A stretch of 64,000 nt of DNA from Klebsiella aerogenes KCTC 2190 (GCF_000215745.1 NC_015663.1:3038001-3102000); one strand, 5' to 3'; numbered from the stretch's first letter, positions 32,429 through 43,190 are shown. The notes: generated from the letters alone by a model not told the origin. Made by a program: numbers and translations.

Positions 32429-33181
32429 TTACTTCGCTTTACCCTGGTTAGCGACAGCCGCGGCCTTCGCAGCGATTTCGTCAGCATTGCCCAGGTAGTA
32501 GTGTTTGATCGGCTTGAAGTTTTCATCGAACTCATACACCAGCGGTACGCCGGTCGGGATGTTCAGTTCAAGGATCTCGTCTTCGCCCATGTTGTCGAGG
32601 TATTTCACCAGCGCACGCAGGGAGTTACCGTGAGCGGCGATAATGACGCGCTCGCCGCTTTTCAGGCGCGGCAGAATGGTTTCGTTCCAGTAAGGTACGA
32701 CGCGGTCGATGGTCAGCGCCAGGCTCTCGGTGGTCGGCAGTTCCGCATCGGTCAGCTTCGCGTAACGCGGATCGTGGCCCGGATAACGTTCGTCATCTTT
32801 GGTCAGTTCCGGCGGGGTGACGGCAAAGCCGCGACGCCACTGTTTAACCTGCTCGTCGCCATACTTCTCAGCGGTTTCGGCTTTGTTCAGGCCCTGCAGC
32901 GCGCCGTAGTGACGTTCGTTCAGTTTCCAGGATTTCTCAACCGGCAGCCAGGCCTGATCCAGTTCGTCCAGCACGTTCCACAGGGTGTGGATGGCACGTT
33001 TCAGCACGGAGGTATAAGCAAAATCAAAGCTGAAGCCTTCTTCCTTCAGCAGTTTACCCGCCGCTTTCGCTTCGCTAACGCCTTTTTCAGACAGGTCAAC
33101 GTCGTACCAACCGGTGAAACGGTTTTCGTTGTTCCATTGGCTCTCGCCGTGACGAACTAGTACCAGCTTAGTTACAGCCAT
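32429..33181 (-). CDS. gpmA: 2,3-bisphosphoglycerate-dependent phosphoglycerate mutase
   Basis: Encodes 250 residues. The catalytic His is in [10 protein letters not shown] near the N-terminus and the second in [13 protein letters not shown]. It interconverts 3- and 2-phosphoglycerate in glycolysis and gluconeogenesis. The start (33181) follows GAGGAGTAAGAGA on the minus strand. E. coli gpmA is Fur-regulated, and a Fur-like box lies upstream here too. Confidence 0.97.
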   Translation of the reverse strand: MAVTKLVLVRHGESQWNNENRFTGWYDVDLSEKGVSEAKAAGKLLKEEGFSFDFAYTSVLKRAIHTLWNVLDELDQAWLPVEKSWKLNERHYGALQGLNKAETAEKYGDEQVKQWRRGFAVTPPELTKDDERYPGHDPRYAKLTDAELPTTESLALTIDRVVPYWNETILPRLKSGERVIIAAHGNSLRALVKYLDNMGEDEILELNIPTGVPLVYEFDENFKPIKHYYLGNADEIAAKAAAVANQGKAK

Positions 33182-33235
33182 TCTCTTACTCCTCCTACAC
33201 GCAACCCGACTACTGTGGTGTATGTGTTTATTGAT

Positions 33236-33254
33236 TGATAACTATTCTCATTAT
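33236..33254. promoter_or_regulatory. Fur-like box upstream of gpmA
   Basis: TGATAACTATTCTCATTAT resembles the Fur consensus GATAATGATAATCATTATC, with the ends matching best. E. coli gpmA has been reported as Fur-controlled. Confidence 0.5.
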
Positions 33255-33383
33255 ATTGCCGTGATTTACCTCACGGCAATGCTTATCCCTAACCATAGCG
33301 AAAATAGTGACGCAGTGTAAGATGCTTGTAAAACACAGGTTAGCTTTTTGTCTTTTAGCGGTGCAAATTACAGCAAAAAGGCG

Positions 33384-33410
33384 AAAAAAAACCCTCCGCA
33401 GGGAGGGCTA
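33384..33410 (-). terminator. gal operon terminator
   Basis: On the minus strand CCCTCC-CTGC-GGAGGG followed by TTTTTTTT, just past the galM stop. Confidence 0.92.
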
Positions 33411-33415
33411 TGGCG

Positions 33416-34459
33416 TTATCCGGCGATAAACTGATATTCCGTCAGACTAACGTATTCGGCGCCGGGCCGTAATACGCAATCTGGCTGCGGCCAATGCGGA
33501 TGATTGGGGGAGTCCGGCAGGAACTCGCTTTCCAGCGCCAGCCCTTGCCAGTCGCCGTAAGGTTGACTGCCGCGCGATGGCGTGCCGCCGAGATAGTTAC
33601 CGGAATAAAACTGCAGCGCCGGGGCCGAGGTGTACACCGTCAGCTGTAGCTTTTCATCCTGCGACCAGACATGCGCCGCCGGCTGGCGGGCGTCGCCTTT
33701 GGCCTGCAGCAGAAAGGCGTGATCGTAACCTTTCACTTTTTGCTGGTCAGCATCGGCAAGAAACTCTCCAGCAAGCACCTTCGGCGCGCGGAAATCAAAG
33801 CTGGTGTACTCCACGTCGCGCAAATCGCCATACGGAATACCGTCGCTCTCCACCGGCAGATACTGGTCGGCCAGGATCTGCAGGCGGTGGTGGCGCACGT
33901 CGCCCTGCGCGCCGTCGAGGTTAAAATAGACATGGTTAGTCATATTGACCGGGCAGGGCTTATCAACGGTGGCGCGGTACTCAATGGCGATACGATTATC
34001 GTCAGTCAGGCGATAGCGCGCGGTTGCCTGAAGATGACCCGGGAAGCCCTGATCGCCATCGGCGGAGTCGAGCGCAAACAGCACCTGGCTGTCGTCGTGG
34101 CTGACAATTTGCCAGCGACGTTTGTCGAAGCCGTCCGGCCCGCCGTGGAGCTGGTGGCCGGCCTCGTTCGACGGGGTTAAGTTCACAACTTCGCCATCGA
34201 GCGTGAAGCGGCTGTTGGCGATACGGTTAGCGTAGCGGCCGACGGATGCGCCCAGAAATGCCGCCTGCTGGCGATATTGCTGCGGCGTGGCGCAGCCAAG
34301 CAACGCTTCGCGCAGGCTGCCATCGGCAAGAGGCACTTGCGCGGAAAGTAGCGTCGCGCCCCAGTCCATCACCGTTACGCTCATCCCGGCGTCATTACGC
34401 AGCGTTATCACGTTCCACGGCTGTCCGTCGGGCGCGAGTTCGCGAGTTGGCGTTAGCAT
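33416..34459 (-). CDS. galM: Galactose mutarotase (aldose 1-epimerase)
   Basis: Encodes 347 residues. It converts beta- to alpha-galactose so that GalK can act. [28 protein letters not shown] and [12 protein letters not shown] carry the family's sugar-binding and catalytic residues, with a catalytic Glu in [13 protein letters not shown] near the end. It is the last gene of galETKM, and its start overlaps the galK end by 7 nt. Followed by a strong terminator. Confidence 0.97.
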   Translation of the reverse strand: MLTPTRELAPDGQPWNVITLRNDAGMSVTVMDWGATLLSAQVPLADGSLREALLGCATPQQYRQQAAFLGASVGRYANRIANSRFTLDGEVVNLTPSNEAGHQLHGGPDGFDKRRWQIVSHDDSQVLFALDSADGDQGFPGHLQATARYRLTDDNRIAIEYRATVDKPCPVNMTNHVYFNLDGAQGDVRHHRLQILADQYLPVESDGIPYGDLRDVEYTSFDFRAPKVLAGEFLADADQQKVKGYDHAFLLQAKGDARQPAAHVWSQDEKLQLTVYTSAPALQFYSGNYLGGTPSRGSQPYGDWQGLALESEFLPDSPNHPHWPQPDCVLRPGAEYVSLTEYQFIAG

Positions 34460-35601
34460 TGGCCGGCTCCCTGGGATGGTTTGCAGACGTAAAACGTCTC
34501 TTTAATGCCGGTTTTCGCTTCATACTGAGCGGCTACCGCCTGCTGTACTTTTTCAACCAGTGCTTCCGGTATCAGGGCAACGATGCAGCCGCCAAAGCCG
34601 CCGCCGGTCATACGCACGCCGCCCTGGTCGCCGATAACCGCTTTGACAATCTCAACCAGCGTATCAATTTGCGGTACGGTGATTTCAAAATCATCGCGCA
34701 TGGAGGCGTGAGACTCTGCCATCAGTTGGCCCATGCGCTGCAGGTCGCCGTTTGCCAGCGCGCTCGCCGCTTCGACGGTACGGGCGTTTTCGGTTAACAC
34801 ATGGCGCACGCGTTTTGCCACAATCGGGTCCAGCTCGTGGGCCACGGCATTAAATTGCGCAAGCTCAACGTCACGCAGAGCGGGCTGCTGGAAGAAACGC
34901 GCGCCGGTTTCACACTGTTCGCGGCGGGTGTTGTATTCGCTGCCGACCAGCGTGCGTTTAAAGTTGCTGTTGATAATCACCACCGCGACGCCTTTCGGCA
35001 TTGACACCGCTTTGGTGCCAAGGGTGCGGCAGTCAATCAGCAGCGCATGATCTTTTTTACCCAGCGCCGAAATAAGCTGGTCCATAATGCCGCAATTACA
35101 GCCGACGAACTGGTTTTCCGCTTCCTGGCCGTTAAGGGCGATTTGCGCGCCGTCGAGCGGCAGATGATATAGCTGCTGGAACACGGTGCCGACGGCGACT
35201 TCCAGCGAAGCCGAGGAGCTTAAACCCGCGCCCTGCGGTACGTTGCCGCTGATGACCAGATCGGCGCCGCCGAAGTGGTTATTGCGCTTCTGCAGGTGTT
35301 TGACCACGCCGCGTACGTAGTTTGACCACTGTTGGGTATCGTGGCTAACGATAGGCGCATCGAGGGAAAACTCGTCGCGCTGGTTGTCATAATCGGCGGC
35401 AATGACCCGCACGATACGGTCGGAACGCGGCGCGCAGCTGACAACGGTTTGATAGTCAATGGCGCACGGCAGCACGAAACCATCGTTGTAATCGGTATGT
35501 TCGCCAATCAGGTTGACGCGGCCCGGCGCCTGAATGACGTGACTGGCAGGGTAGCCAAACTGTTCAGCAAACAGCGCCTGGGTGTTCTCTTTCAGACTCA
35601 T
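34453..35601 (-). CDS. galK: Galactokinase
   Basis: Encodes 382 residues of the GHMP kinase family. The galactokinase signature [16 protein letters not shown] is near the N-terminus, the ATP loop is [15 protein letters not shown], and the C-terminal [17 protein letters not shown] binds phosphate. It phosphorylates alpha-galactose. Its ATG shares a base with the galT stop, and in E. coli the sRNA Spot 42 binds at this spot. Confidence 0.97.
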   Translation of the reverse strand: MSLKENTQALFAEQFGYPASHVIQAPGRVNLIGEHTDYNDGFVLPCAIDYQTVVSCAPRSDRIVRVIAADYDNQRDEFSLDAPIVSHDTQQWSNYVRGVVKHLQKRNNHFGGADLVISGNVPQGAGLSSSASLEVAVGTVFQQLYHLPLDGAQIALNGQEAENQFVGCNCGIMDQLISALGKKDHALLIDCRTLGTKAVSMPKGVAVVIINSNFKRTLVGSEYNTRREQCETGARFFQQPALRDVELAQFNAVAHELDPIVAKRVRHVLTENARTVEAASALANGDLQRMGQLMAESHASMRDDFEITVPQIDTLVEIVKAVIGDQGGVRMTGGGFGGCIVALIPEALVEKVQQAVAAQYEAKTGIKETFYVCKPSQGAGQC

Positions 35602-36650
35602 TATTCAACTCCTGATTCACGAAAATGGATATCGCTAACGGCACGTAACTTTTCGGCGGCTTGCTCCGCCGTGAGATCGCGCTGGGTTTCGGCTAGCATT
35701 TCGTAGCCGACCATAAATTTGCGCACCGTGGCGGAGCGCAACAGCGGCGGGTAAAAGTGAGCGTGCAGCTGCCAGTGTTGATTATCTTCATTATTAAACG
35801 GCGCGCCGTGCCAGCCCATGGAGTAGGGGAAGGAGGTCTGGAACAGGTTGTCGTAACGGCTGGTCAGCTTTTTCAGCGCCAGCGCCAGGTCGTGGCGCTG
35901 GGCTGCGGTTAAATCGGTCAGACGCTGGATGTGCGTTTTTGGCAGCAGCAGCGTCTCAAATGGCCAGGCCGCCCAATACGGGACCACGGCCAGCCAGTGT
36001 TCGGTTTCTACAACGGTACGGCTGCCGTCGGCCAGTTCGCGTTGCACATAATCCACCAGCATCGGTGAACCCTGCTCAGCGAAATATTTCTTTTGCAGAC
36101 GGTCTTCACGTTCCGCCTCATTGGGCAGGAAACTGTTGGCCCATACCTGGCCGTGAGGATGCGGGTTGGAGCAGCCCATCGCCGCGCCTTTATTTTCGAA
36201 GACCTGGACCCAGGGATAACTTTTCCCAAGGTCCGCGGTCTGCTCTTGCCACGTTTTAACCACGCCTTCCAGTGCTTCAATGCTCAGTTCCGGCAGCGTT
36301 TTGCTGTGGTCTGGCGAGAAGCAGATAACCCGACTGGTGCCGCGGGCGCTTTGGCAGCGCATCAGCGGATCGTCGCTCTCCGGAGCGTCCGGCGTATCGG
36401 TCATCAATGCGGCAAAGTCGTTGGTAAACACGTAGGTGCCGGTGTAATTCGGGTTAGTGTCGCCGGTGACGCGGGTATTGCCCGGGCACAAGAAACAATC
36501 CGCATCGTGCGCGGGCAACGTTTGTTTTGCCGGCGTCTCCTGCGCCCCTTGCCAGGGGCGCTTGGCGCGATGCGGTGAAACCAGAATCCACTGCCCGGTT
36601 AACGGGTTATAACGACGGTGCGGATGGTCGACGGGGTTAAATTGCGTCAT
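35601..36650 (-). CDS. galT: Galactose-1-phosphate uridylyltransferase
   Basis: Encodes 349 residues. The nucleophilic histidine lies in the HPHGQVW motif (in [14 protein letters not shown]), and zinc ligands occur in DCFLCPGN and in [18 protein letters not shown]. It swaps UMP between UDP-glucose and galactose 1-phosphate by a ping-pong route. Second gene of galETKM, about 30 nt after galE. Slightly longer than the E. coli protein (348). Confidence 0.97.
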   Translation of the reverse strand: MTQFNPVDHPHRRYNPLTGQWILVSPHRAKRPWQGAQETPAKQTLPAHDADCFLCPGNTRVTGDTNPNYTGTYVFTNDFAALMTDTPDAPESDDPLMRCQSARGTSRVICFSPDHSKTLPELSIEALEGVVKTWQEQTADLGKSYPWVQVFENKGAAMGCSNPHPHGQVWANSFLPNEAEREDRLQKKYFAEQGSPMLVDYVQRELADGSRTVVETEHWLAVVPYWAAWPFETLLLPKTHIQRLTDLTAAQRHDLALALKKLTSRYDNLFQTSFPYSMGWHGAPFNNEDNQHWQLHAHFYPPLLRSATVRKFMVGYEMLAETQRDLTAEQAAEKLRAVSDIHFRESGVE

Positions 36651-36681
36651 GGTATTTCCTTAGAGCCTTACCTTTAGGCTA

Positions 36682-37698
36682 TTAGTCCGGATAACCCTGC
36701 GGATGACGGGACTGCCAGTGCCAGGTGTCCTGCGCCATTTCGTCAAGGTTGCGCGTCACGCGCCAGTTCAGCTCGCGGTCGGCTTTGGCGGCATCAGCCC
36801 AGTAGGCCGGGAGATCGCCATCGCGGCGCGGCGCGAAGTGATAATTAATCGGTTTACCGCAGGCTTTGCTGAAGGCGTTGACCACGTCCAGCACGCTGCT
36901 GCCGACGCCTGCGCCGAGGTTGTAGATATGTACGCCAGCTTTGTTCGCCAGTTTTTCCATGGCGGCGACGTGACCGTCGGCGAGGTCCATCACGTGGATG
37001 TAGTCGCGCACGCCGGTGCCGTCTTCGGTCGGATAGTCGTTACCGAATACCGCCAGTGATTCGCGACGGCCAACGGCAACCTGCGCGATATACGGCATCA
37101 GGTTGTTTGGAATGCCCTGCGGATCTTCGCCCATATCGCCTGATGGATGCGCGCCGACCGGGTTGAAGTAGCGCAGCAGCGCGATGCTCCAGTCTGGCTG
37201 GGCTTTCTGCAGGTCGGCGAGGATCTGCTCAACCATCAGTTTGCTTTTACCGTAGGGGCTTTGCGGGGTACCGGTCGGGAAGCTTTCAACATAAGGGATC
37301 TTCGGCTGGTCGCCGTAGACGGTCGCGGAGGAGCTGAAAATAAAGTTTTTAACGCCGGCTGCGCGCATAGCGGAAACTAATTTAAGTGTACCGGTGACGT
37401 TATTGTCGTAATATTCCAGCGGCTTGGCGACGGACTCGCCGACGGCTTTCAGGCCGGCAAAATGGATCACGGCTTCGATAGCGTGATCGTGCAGAATTTC
37501 CGTCATCAGCGCTTCATTACGAATATCGCCTTCGACAAAGGTGGCTTTCTTGCCGCCGAGACGTTCAATGACCGGCAATACGCTGCGTTTACTGTTGCAG
37601 AGATTGTCGAGAATAATCACATCATGTCCCTGCAGCAGCAGCTGTACGCAAGTATGACTTCCAATGTAACCGCTACCACCTGTGACCAGTACTTTCAT
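36682..37698 (-). CDS. galE: UDP-glucose 4-epimerase
   Basis: Encodes 338 residues from MKVLVTGGSGYIGSH, the NAD-binding start. The SDR catalytic pair is the Tyr-Lys of SPYGKSKLM, and the C-terminal ADAAKADRELNW matches the E. coli enzyme. It makes UDP-galactose and UDP-glucose interconvert. An upstream ATG at 37740 gives a 14-residue non-homologous leader and is rejected. The internal GalR operator lies in its first codons. Confidence 0.98.
   Translation of the reverse strand: MKVLVTGGSGYIGSHTCVQLLLQGHDVIILDNLCNSKRSVLPVIERLGGKKATFVEGDIRNEALMTEILHDHAIEAVIHFAGLKAVGESVAKPLEYYDNNVTGTLKLVSAMRAAGVKNFIFSSSATVYGDQPKIPYVESFPTGTPQSPYGKSKLMVEQILADLQKAQPDWSIALLRYFNPVGAHPSGDMGEDPQGIPNNLMPYIAQVAVGRRESLAVFGNDYPTEDGTGVRDYIHVMDLADGHVAAMEKLANKAGVHIYNLGAGVGSSVLDVVNAFSKACGKPINYHFAPRRDGDLPAYWADAAKADRELNWRVTRNLDEMAQDTWHWQSRHPQGYPD
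37664..37679. promoter_or_regulatory. Internal gal operator (OI)
   Basis: GTGGTAGCGGTTACAT on the minus strand, in the first codons of galE, equal to E. coli galOI. GalR binding here and at OE forms the repression loop with HU. Confidence 0.85.
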
Positions 37699-37776
37699 GA
37701 TTCGCTCCAATAGGCTTATCGTGTGAGAAGAAGATAGCATACCAAAGAAGGGAAAAGTGTGACACAGGCCAAAATG
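37699..37776 (-). promoter_or_regulatory. gal promoters with CRP site
   Basis: On the minus strand the region aligns with the E. coli gal promoters. The P2 -10 TATGCTA is kept; the P1 -10 reads TATCTTC instead of TATGGTT, but with the same number of consensus matches. TGTGA followed six nt later by CCAAA (37758-37773) marks the CRP site. Spacing to galE equals that of E. coli. Confidence 0.8.
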
Positions 37777-37792
37777 GTGGAATCGTTTACAC
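37777..37792. promoter_or_regulatory. External gal operator (OE)
   Basis: GTGTAAACGATTCCAC on the minus strand, identical to E. coli galOE. Binds GalR and GalS. Confidence 0.9.
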
Positions 37793-37869
37793 TTGATGTG
37801 ATATTAAGACTGATTTTAGTTAATTCTTTATAAAACAGATAATTGTGGTGATTATTGGTTATTTCTCTG

Positions 37870-37900
37870 AAAAAATACAGGGATCCGCAGACCCCTGTAT
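37870..37900 (-). terminator. modF terminator
   Basis: On the minus strand ATACAGGG-GTCTGCGGAT-CCCTGTAT followed by TTTTT, a few nt past the modF stop. Confidence 0.85.
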
Positions 37901-37904
37901 AGCG

Positions 37905-39380
37905 CTATTCTGCCAGCGGACCGAGGCGGTAAGTGTAACCGTCTCCACTGCGAATGAACTCCAGACGGTGGGTAATGCAGTCAGGGGCATCTTCGGCATG
38001 ATGCGATACAAACAGCAGCTGCGTGGCCCCTTCGCCAATTAAAACATCAACAAAACGACGTACCAGTTGACGATTCAGCGGATCCAGTCCCTGTAACGGT
38101 TCATCGAGTATCAGCAGGGTCGGGTGTTTGACCAGCGCGCGAACGATCAGCGCCAACCGCTGCTGCCCCCACGACAGACTATGGAACGGCGCGTCGGCGG
38201 TGCGTTTATCAATGCCGAGAATATCCAGCCAGCGCTGGACCAGCTTGTGCTGCTTATCAGAGACCGCCTGATAAATGCCTATCGAATCAAAGTAGCCGGA
38301 AAGGATCACGTTACGCACGTTAGTGCTGACGCGGTATTCCAGATGCAGGCTGCTGCTGACATAGCCAATATGTTTTTTGATATCCCAAATAGTCTCACCG
38401 CTACCGCGACGGCGGCCGAATAGCGTCAGGTCGTTGCTGTAACCCTGTGGATGGTCGCCGGTGATCAGGCTCAGCAATGTGGATTTGCCCGCGCCGTTGG
38501 GGCCGACAATCTGCCAGTGTTCGCCGGGGTTCACCGTCCAGCTTAGCTGGTTAATGATCGCTTTATCGTTATACGACACCGTGCCGTCGTTAAGGACGAT
38601 AAGCGGAGCGTTCGCCGCTAAGTCGTGCCGGGCGGCGGGGGCATCCGGTTCTGGTAGCGTCATACCGGCAAGTTTTTCGCTATGCGCCAGTTGGGCAACC
38701 AGCGCCTGTTGTAATAACGCCTGTTTCTCGCCGGTTTCGCTCAGCGTGCAATCCGCCAGCACCCCGGCATATTCAATGAATTCCGGGATCTCATCGAAGC
38801 GGTTGAGTACCAGTACCAGGGTGATGCCTGCCTGATGCAGGCTGGCCAGCAGGTCGGCCAACTGTTGGCGCGAAGCGACGTCCAGGCCATCAAACGGCTC
38901 GTCGAGAATCAGCAGGTCTGGGTCGCTCATCAGCGCCTGGCAGAGGAGCGTTTTGCGGGTTTCGCCCGTCGACAGATATTTAAAGCGCCGCGTCAGCAGG
39001 TGGCTAATACCAAACTGCTCCGCCAGCCGGGTACAGCGTTCCGGGTCGCGTCTTTCATCTTCGATGATTTCCGCGGTGGTGCGACCGGTATCTTCTTCGC
39101 CGGGACTGAGCATATCGGTGTTGTTACGTTGCCACTCGTCGCTGACCAGTTTCTGCAGCTGTTCGAAGGAGAGGCGAGTGATACGCTGAAATGCGCTTTC
39201 GCGCTGCCCGTTTAACAGAGTCAGTTCACCGGCCAGCGCTCTGGCCAGCGCCGATTTACCGCTACCGTTACTGCCGACGAAAGCCCAGCTTTCGCCAGCG
39301 CGTAGCGTGAGGCGATCGATATGTAAGGTTTTTATATCGCTAAGGCGAAACGTACCTTGCGAAATTTGCAATGATGACAT
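37905..39380 (-). CDS. modF: ModF, tandem ABC ATPase
   Basis: Encodes 491 residues from MSSLQISQGTFRLSD. Two ABC domains: the first has Walker A GSNGSGKSAL (about residue 36) and signature STGETRKTL; the second has GPNGAGKSTL and signature LSWGQQRLAL, each followed by a Walker B (DLLILDEPFDGL, TLLILDEPLQGL). E. coli ModF lies next to modE, but its role (possibly in molybdate storage or use) is not established. It has no membrane partner here. Located downstream of modE in the same direction. Confidence 0.95.
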   Translation of the reverse strand: MSSLQISQGTFRLSDIKTLHIDRLTLRAGESWAFVGSNGSGKSALARALAGELTLLNGQRESAFQRITRLSFEQLQKLVSDEWQRNNTDMLSPGEEDTGRTTAEIIEDERRDPERCTRLAEQFGISHLLTRRFKYLSTGETRKTLLCQALMSDPDLLILDEPFDGLDVASRQQLADLLASLHQAGITLVLVLNRFDEIPEFIEYAGVLADCTLSETGEKQALLQQALVAQLAHSEKLAGMTLPEPDAPAARHDLAANAPLIVLNDGTVSYNDKAIINQLSWTVNPGEHWQIVGPNGAGKSTLLSLITGDHPQGYSNDLTLFGRRRGSGETIWDIKKHIGYVSSSLHLEYRVSTNVRNVILSGYFDSIGIYQAVSDKQHKLVQRWLDILGIDKRTADAPFHSLSWGQQRLALIVRALVKHPTLLILDEPLQGLDPLNRQLVRRFVDVLIGEGATQLLFVSHHAEDAPDCITHRLEFIRSGDGYTYRLGPLAE

Positions 39381-39447
39381 TGTGTATCCCACTTTTTGCA
39401 GCGTTGTGCTTCAGGGATACGTCTTCACGGCAATAAAGTCAATGCCA

Positions 39448-40236
39448 TTAGCATAAGGTTGCCAGAATGATGCGATCGGCATTGAAGTAAGCGATCGCCT
39501 GCGCGCCTTCCTGCAAACCGTCGGTTTGCGCCGTTGACAGCGTGGCGCACAGGTTTTGCCCATCCGGCAACGCCATGATGACTTCGCACCGATCCGGCCC
39601 GCGTTCAATGTGGCTGATGCGCCCGGTAAGCTGGTTGTCCGCCTGCTGCGCCACGGCGTGGTCAAGCGTGATGCCGACCCACGGCGCTTTCAGCAACACC
39701 AGCACTTCCTGGCCTTCAGTGAGCCCGAGGCGGTCGGCGCTTTGAGCGGTAATGGCGACTTTAAAACGGGTCTGGCCGTCCGCCAGCAGCACGTCGACAT
39801 GTTGCTGTACCTGCTGGTGGTCGCGACCGGTGATGGTGCCGAACCACTGGTTGCGGGCGCTGGTTTGTAACGAGAAGCGGGAAATCGCCGCCAGCAAGCT
39901 GTCGAGGGGCAGGGCGTCATCGTCGCTTAGTACGTCGAAGGCTTTTTGTTGAATCTGCGCCAACAGATCGTATAACTGAATCAACCGCTGTCCATAGCGG
40001 GTCAGCACCGCGCCGCCGCCGCCTTTACCGCCGGTGGCGCGGTCGACCAGCGACTGTTCGCTAAGCTGGTTCATTTCGTTGATCGCATCCCATGCGCTTT
40101 TATAGCTGATACCGGCATTCTTCGCCCCCTGGCTAATAGAACCGGTCAGGTCAATCTGCTTGAGTAAGGCGATCCGGCGGGGATCGGCGAACAGGCGCTG
40201 CTGAAGCTTAAGCGTAAGTAGGATTTCGGCCTGCAT
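39448..40236 (-). CDS. modE: Molybdate-dependent transcriptional regulator ModE
   Basis: Encodes 262 residues from MQAEILLTLKLQQRLFADP. The N-terminal winged HTH (about 10-110) precedes two Mop/TOBE domains (about 124-191 and 196-262) that bind molybdate at the dimer interface. With molybdate it represses modABC and activates molybdoenzyme genes. The longer in-frame start at 40326 adds 30 non-homologous residues. Divergent from acrZ and modABC, and followed by modF, as in E. coli. Confidence 0.97.
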   Translation of the reverse strand: MQAEILLTLKLQQRLFADPRRIALLKQIDLTGSISQGAKNAGISYKSAWDAINEMNQLSEQSLVDRATGGKGGGGAVLTRYGQRLIQLYDLLAQIQQKAFDVLSDDDALPLDSLLAAISRFSLQTSARNQWFGTITGRDHQQVQQHVDVLLADGQTRFKVAITAQSADRLGLTEGQEVLVLLKAPWVGITLDHAVAQQADNQLTGRISHIERGPDRCEVIMALPDGQNLCATLSTAQTDGLQEGAQAIAYFNADRIILATLC

Positions 40237-40389
40237 AATCAATTCCTGACGTAAAAAGCATATTGTGAACGATAGCGCCCATCTTGCAACAGGCATCTGC
40301 CGCGGCGGCGGCGAGGCACCGCACAAATGGGGCGTGTTTTTCCGGCTGAAATGGTTACAATGAAGTATTCGTACTATCTGGAGCCAACC

Positions 40390-40539
40390 ATGTTAGAGCT
40401 GTTGAAAAGTCTGGTATTTGCTGTCGTCATGGTACCTGTGGTGATGGCGGTCATCCTCGGTCTGATTTACGGTCTCGGCGAAGTGTTCAACATTTTCTCC
40501 GGCGTCGGTCATAAAGACAGCAGCCAGCAAAATCACTGA
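40390..40539 (+). CDS. acrZ: AcrZ, small AcrB-associated efflux protein
   Basis: A 49-residue protein beginning [21 protein letters not shown] single transmembrane helix covers about residues 8-30. In E. coli it binds AcrB and changes substrate preference of AcrAB-TolC. The start at 40390 gives the family length; an earlier in-frame ATG (40363) would add nine residues. It has its own terminator, so it is a separate unit between modE and modA. It has usually been annotated as ybhT. Confidence 0.95.
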   Translation: MLELLKSLVFAVVMVPVVMAVILGLIYGLGEVFNIFSGVGHKDSSQQNH

Positions 40540-40547
40540 TTCCCCAA

Positions 40548-40575
40548 CGCCCGGCTCGCCGGGCGTTTTCTTTTG
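40548..40575 (+). terminator. acrZ terminator
   Basis: CGCCCGG-CTCG-CCGGGCG followed by TTTTCTTTT. Confidence 0.9.
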
Positions 40576-40624
40576 TACCTATCCTGATTATCCCTAAATC
40601 GCGCTGGGAAATCCTGAGCATAGT

Positions 40625-40648
40625 CGTTATATTATTCGCTACATAACG
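40625..40648. promoter_or_regulatory. ModE operator of modABC
   Basis: CGTTAT and ATAACG inverted halves flank a 12-nt spacer. They match the ModE box of E. coli modA, about 20 bp upstream of the modA start. Molybdate-ModE represses here. Confidence 0.88.
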
Positions 40649-40666
40649 AACACACAGGAGTTTCCA

Positions 40667-41443
40667 ATGGCAGGTCAATGGTCGCGTTTTCTGACCGGAG
40701 CGGCTTTAACGCTCTGCGTTTCTGGTCATGCGCTGGCGCAGGACGGCAAAGTTACCGTCTTTGCCGCGGCGTCGTTAACCAACGCTATGCAGGATATTGC
40801 GCAAGCCTATAAAAAAGAGCACCGCGTTGAAGTGGTCTCTTCCTTTGCTTCTTCCTCCACGCTGGCGCGGCAGATTGAAGCCGGCGCCCCCGCCGATCTG
40901 TTTATTTCTGCGGACCAGAAATGGATGGACTATGCCGTAGACAAAAAATCAATCGATACGGCAACCCGCACCACGCTGCTGGGTAATAGCCTGGTGGTGG
41001 TCGCGCCGAAAGCCAGCGATCGCAGCGATATCACCATTAATGATAAAACCGACTGGGCCAGCCTGCTGCAAGGCGGGCGTCTGGCGGTCGGCGATCCGGA
41101 TCACGTACCGGCGGGGATCTACGCGAAAGAAGCGCTGCAGAAACTGGGGGCCTGGGAGACGCTGTCGCCGAAGCTCGCGCCGGCAGAAGACGTGCGCGGC
41201 GCGCTGGCGCTGGTGGAGCGCAACGAAGCGCCGCTGGGCATCGTCTACGGCTCTGATGCCGTCGCCAGCAAGGGGGTCAAAGTGGTGGGCACCTTCCCGG
41301 AGGATTCGCACAAAAAAGTCGAGTATCCGCTGGCTATCGTTGATGGGCATAAAAATGCTACCGTAACCGCGTTTTATGACTACCTCAAAGGCCCGGAAGC
41401 CTCGGCTATCTTTAAACGTTACGGATTCACCACACAGCAATGA
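40667..41443 (+). CDS. modA: Molybdate ABC transporter substrate-binding protein
   Basis: Encodes 258 residues with a signal peptide (cleavage after GHALA). The mature protein begins QDGKVTVFAAASLTNAMQDIA; the two Ser and the Ala of AAASL and SSFASSSTLARQ contact molybdate or tungstate. Further family blocks are GAPADLFISADQKWMD and GIVYGSDA. Periplasmic. Overlaps modB by 4 nt (ATGA). Repressed by ModE through the box upstream. Confidence 0.97.
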   Translation: MAGQWSRFLTGAALTLCVSGHALAQDGKVTVFAAASLTNAMQDIAQAYKKEHRVEVVSSFASSSTLARQIEAGAPADLFISADQKWMDYAVDKKSIDTATRTTLLGNSLVVVAPKASDRSDITINDKTDWASLLQGGRLAVGDPDHVPAGIYAKEALQKLGAWETLSPKLAPAEDVRGALALVERNEAPLGIVYGSDAVASKGVKVVGTFPEDSHKKVEYPLAIVDGHKNATVTAFYDYLKGPEASAIFKRYGFTTQQ

Positions 41444-42129
41444 TTTTAAGCGATCCCGAATGGCAGGCGGTACTGCTGAGCCTGAAAGTTTCATCCCTGG
41501 CGGTGGTTTGCAGCTTACCTTTTGGGATCTTTTTCGCCTGGCTGCTGGTGCGCCGCCATTTTCCCGGCAAAGCGTTACTCGATAGCATTATACATTTACC
41601 GCTGGTGCTGCCGCCGGTGGTGGTTGGCTATCTGTTGCTGATTTCCATGGGGCGGCGCGGCTTTATCGGTAGTTGGTTATACGACTGGTTTGGTCTGACC
41701 TTCGCCTTCAGCTGGCGGGGGGCGGTGCTGGCGGCGGCGGTGATGTCATTTCCGCTGATGGTGCGGGCGATACGCCTCGCGCTTGAAGGGGTGGACGTGA
41801 AGCTTGAACAGGCGGCGCGCACCCTCGGGGCTAATCGCTGGCGGGTATTTTTCACCATCACGCTGCCGTTGACCCTGCCGGGCATTATTGTCGGTACGGT
41901 GCTGGCTTTCGCCCGTTCGCTGGGAGAGTTTGGCGCGACGATCACCTTTGTCTCAAACATTCCTGGCGAAACGCGCACCATTCCTTCCGCGATGTATACC
42001 CTGATTCAAACGCCCGGCAGCGAAGGCGCCGCCGCGCGGTTATGCATCATCTCTATTGTCCTGGCGCTGGTATCGCTGCTGGTGTCTGAATGGCTGGCGC
42101 GCCTTAGCCGTAAGCGGATGGGAAAATAA
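41440..42129 (+). CDS. modB: Molybdate ABC transporter permease
   Basis: Encodes 229 residues with about five or six membrane helices. The cytoplasmic EAA loop that docks with ModC is [23 protein letters not shown]. The start overlaps modA by 4 nt and the stop lies 2 nt before modC. Forms the channel for molybdate in the inner membrane as a dimer. Confidence 0.97.
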   Translation: MILSDPEWQAVLLSLKVSSLAVVCSLPFGIFFAWLLVRRHFPGKALLDSIIHLPLVLPPVVVGYLLLISMGRRGFIGSWLYDWFGLTFAFSWRGAVLAAAVMSFPLMVRAIRLALEGVDVKLEQAARTLGANRWRVFFTITLPLTLPGIIVGTVLAFARSLGEFGATITFVSNIPGETRTIPSAMYTLIQTPGSEGAAARLCIISIVLALVSLLVSEWLARLSRKRMGK

Positions 42130-42131
42130 CT

Positions 42132-43190
42132 ATGCTGGAGCTCGATTTTAGCCAGACGTTGGGCAACCACTGCCTCGAAGTGCATGAAACCCTGCCCGCC
42201 AGCGGCATTACCGCTATTTTCGGCGTCTCGGGCGCGGGCAAAACCTCGCTGATTAATGCGATCAGCGGGCTGACGCAGCCGCAGCAGGGGCGAATTGTGC
42301 TCAATGGCCGGGTGCTCAATGACGCGCGACAGCGCATCTGCCTGGCGCCGGAGAAGCGGCGTATCGGTTATGTGTTTCAGGACGCGCGGCTGTTTCCGCA
42401 CTATAAAGTGCGCGGCAACCTGAAATATGGGATGGCCAAAAGCATGGCCGCGCAATTTGACAAGCTGGTGGCGTTATTGGGCATTGAGCACCTGCTCGAA
42501 CGGCTGCCCGGTAGTTTGTCCGGCGGGGAAAAACAGCGGGTGGCGATTGGCCGCGCCCTGTTGACCGCGCCGGAATTGCTGCTGCTGGATGAGCCGCTGG
42601 CCTCGCTGGATATTCCGCGCAAGCGCGAATTACTCCCCTATTTACAGCGGCTGGCGCGCGAGATCCATATCCCGATGCTGTATGTCAGCCACTCGCTGGA
42701 TGAAATTCAGCACCTGGCCGATAACGTGCTGGTGCTGGAAGCGGGAAAAGTGAAGGCGTTTGGCGATCTCGAAACGGTGTGGAGCAGCAGCGTGATGCAT
42801 CCGTGGCTGCCGCAGGAGCAGCAGAGCACGATTCTTAACGTCTCGGTGATCGCGCAGCATCCGCAATATGCAATGACTGCGCTGGCGCTGGGCGATCAGC
42901 AACTATGGGTTAATCAGCTGGCGCGGGAGCCGGGCGAAGCGGCGCGTATTCGTATTCAGGCGTCGGATGTGTCGCTGGTGCTGGAGCACCCGCGACAGAC
43001 CAGTATCCGTAATATCCTGCGCGCGCAGGTCGTTGGCTGCGTGGAAACCAACGGCCAGATCGAGGTACAGCTTACGGTCAGCGGCAAAACGCTATGGGCG
43101 CGAATTAGCCCATGGGCGCGGGATGACCTGGGCATCACCCCAGGTCAGTGGCTGTATGCGCAAATTAAGAGCGTATCGATCGCGGCCTGA
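42132..43190 (+). CDS. modC: Molybdate ABC transporter ATP-binding protein
   Basis: Encodes 352 residues. Walker A is [12 protein letters not shown] (about 31-42), signature [14 protein letters not shown], and Walker [13 protein letters not shown], followed by the H-loop SHSLDEI. The C-terminal Mop/TOBE domain (about 290-352) resembles the ModE sensor and may give feedback by molybdate. It ends on the base next to the ybhA stop, tail to tail with no spacer. Confidence 0.97.
   Translation: MLELDFSQTLGNHCLEVHETLPASGITAIFGVSGAGKTSLINAISGLTQPQQGRIVLNGRVLNDARQRICLAPEKRRIGYVFQDARLFPHYKVRGNLKYGMAKSMAAQFDKLVALLGIEHLLERLPGSLSGGEKQRVAIGRALLTAPELLLLDEPLASLDIPRKRELLPYLQRLAREIHIPMLYVSHSLDEIQHLADNVLVLEAGKVKAFGDLETVWSSSVMHPWLPQEQQSTILNVSVIAQHPQYAMTALALGDQQLWVNQLAREPGEAARIRIQASDVSLVLEHPRQTSIRNILRAQVVGCVETNGQIEVQLTVSGKTLWARISPWARDDLGITPGQWLYAQIKSVSIAA

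Noticed and set aside
37699..37776. Loss of the gal P1 promoter (-10 differs from E. coli)
   Set aside because: TATCTT has the same four matches to TATAAT as the E. coli TATGGT, so loss cannot be claimed.
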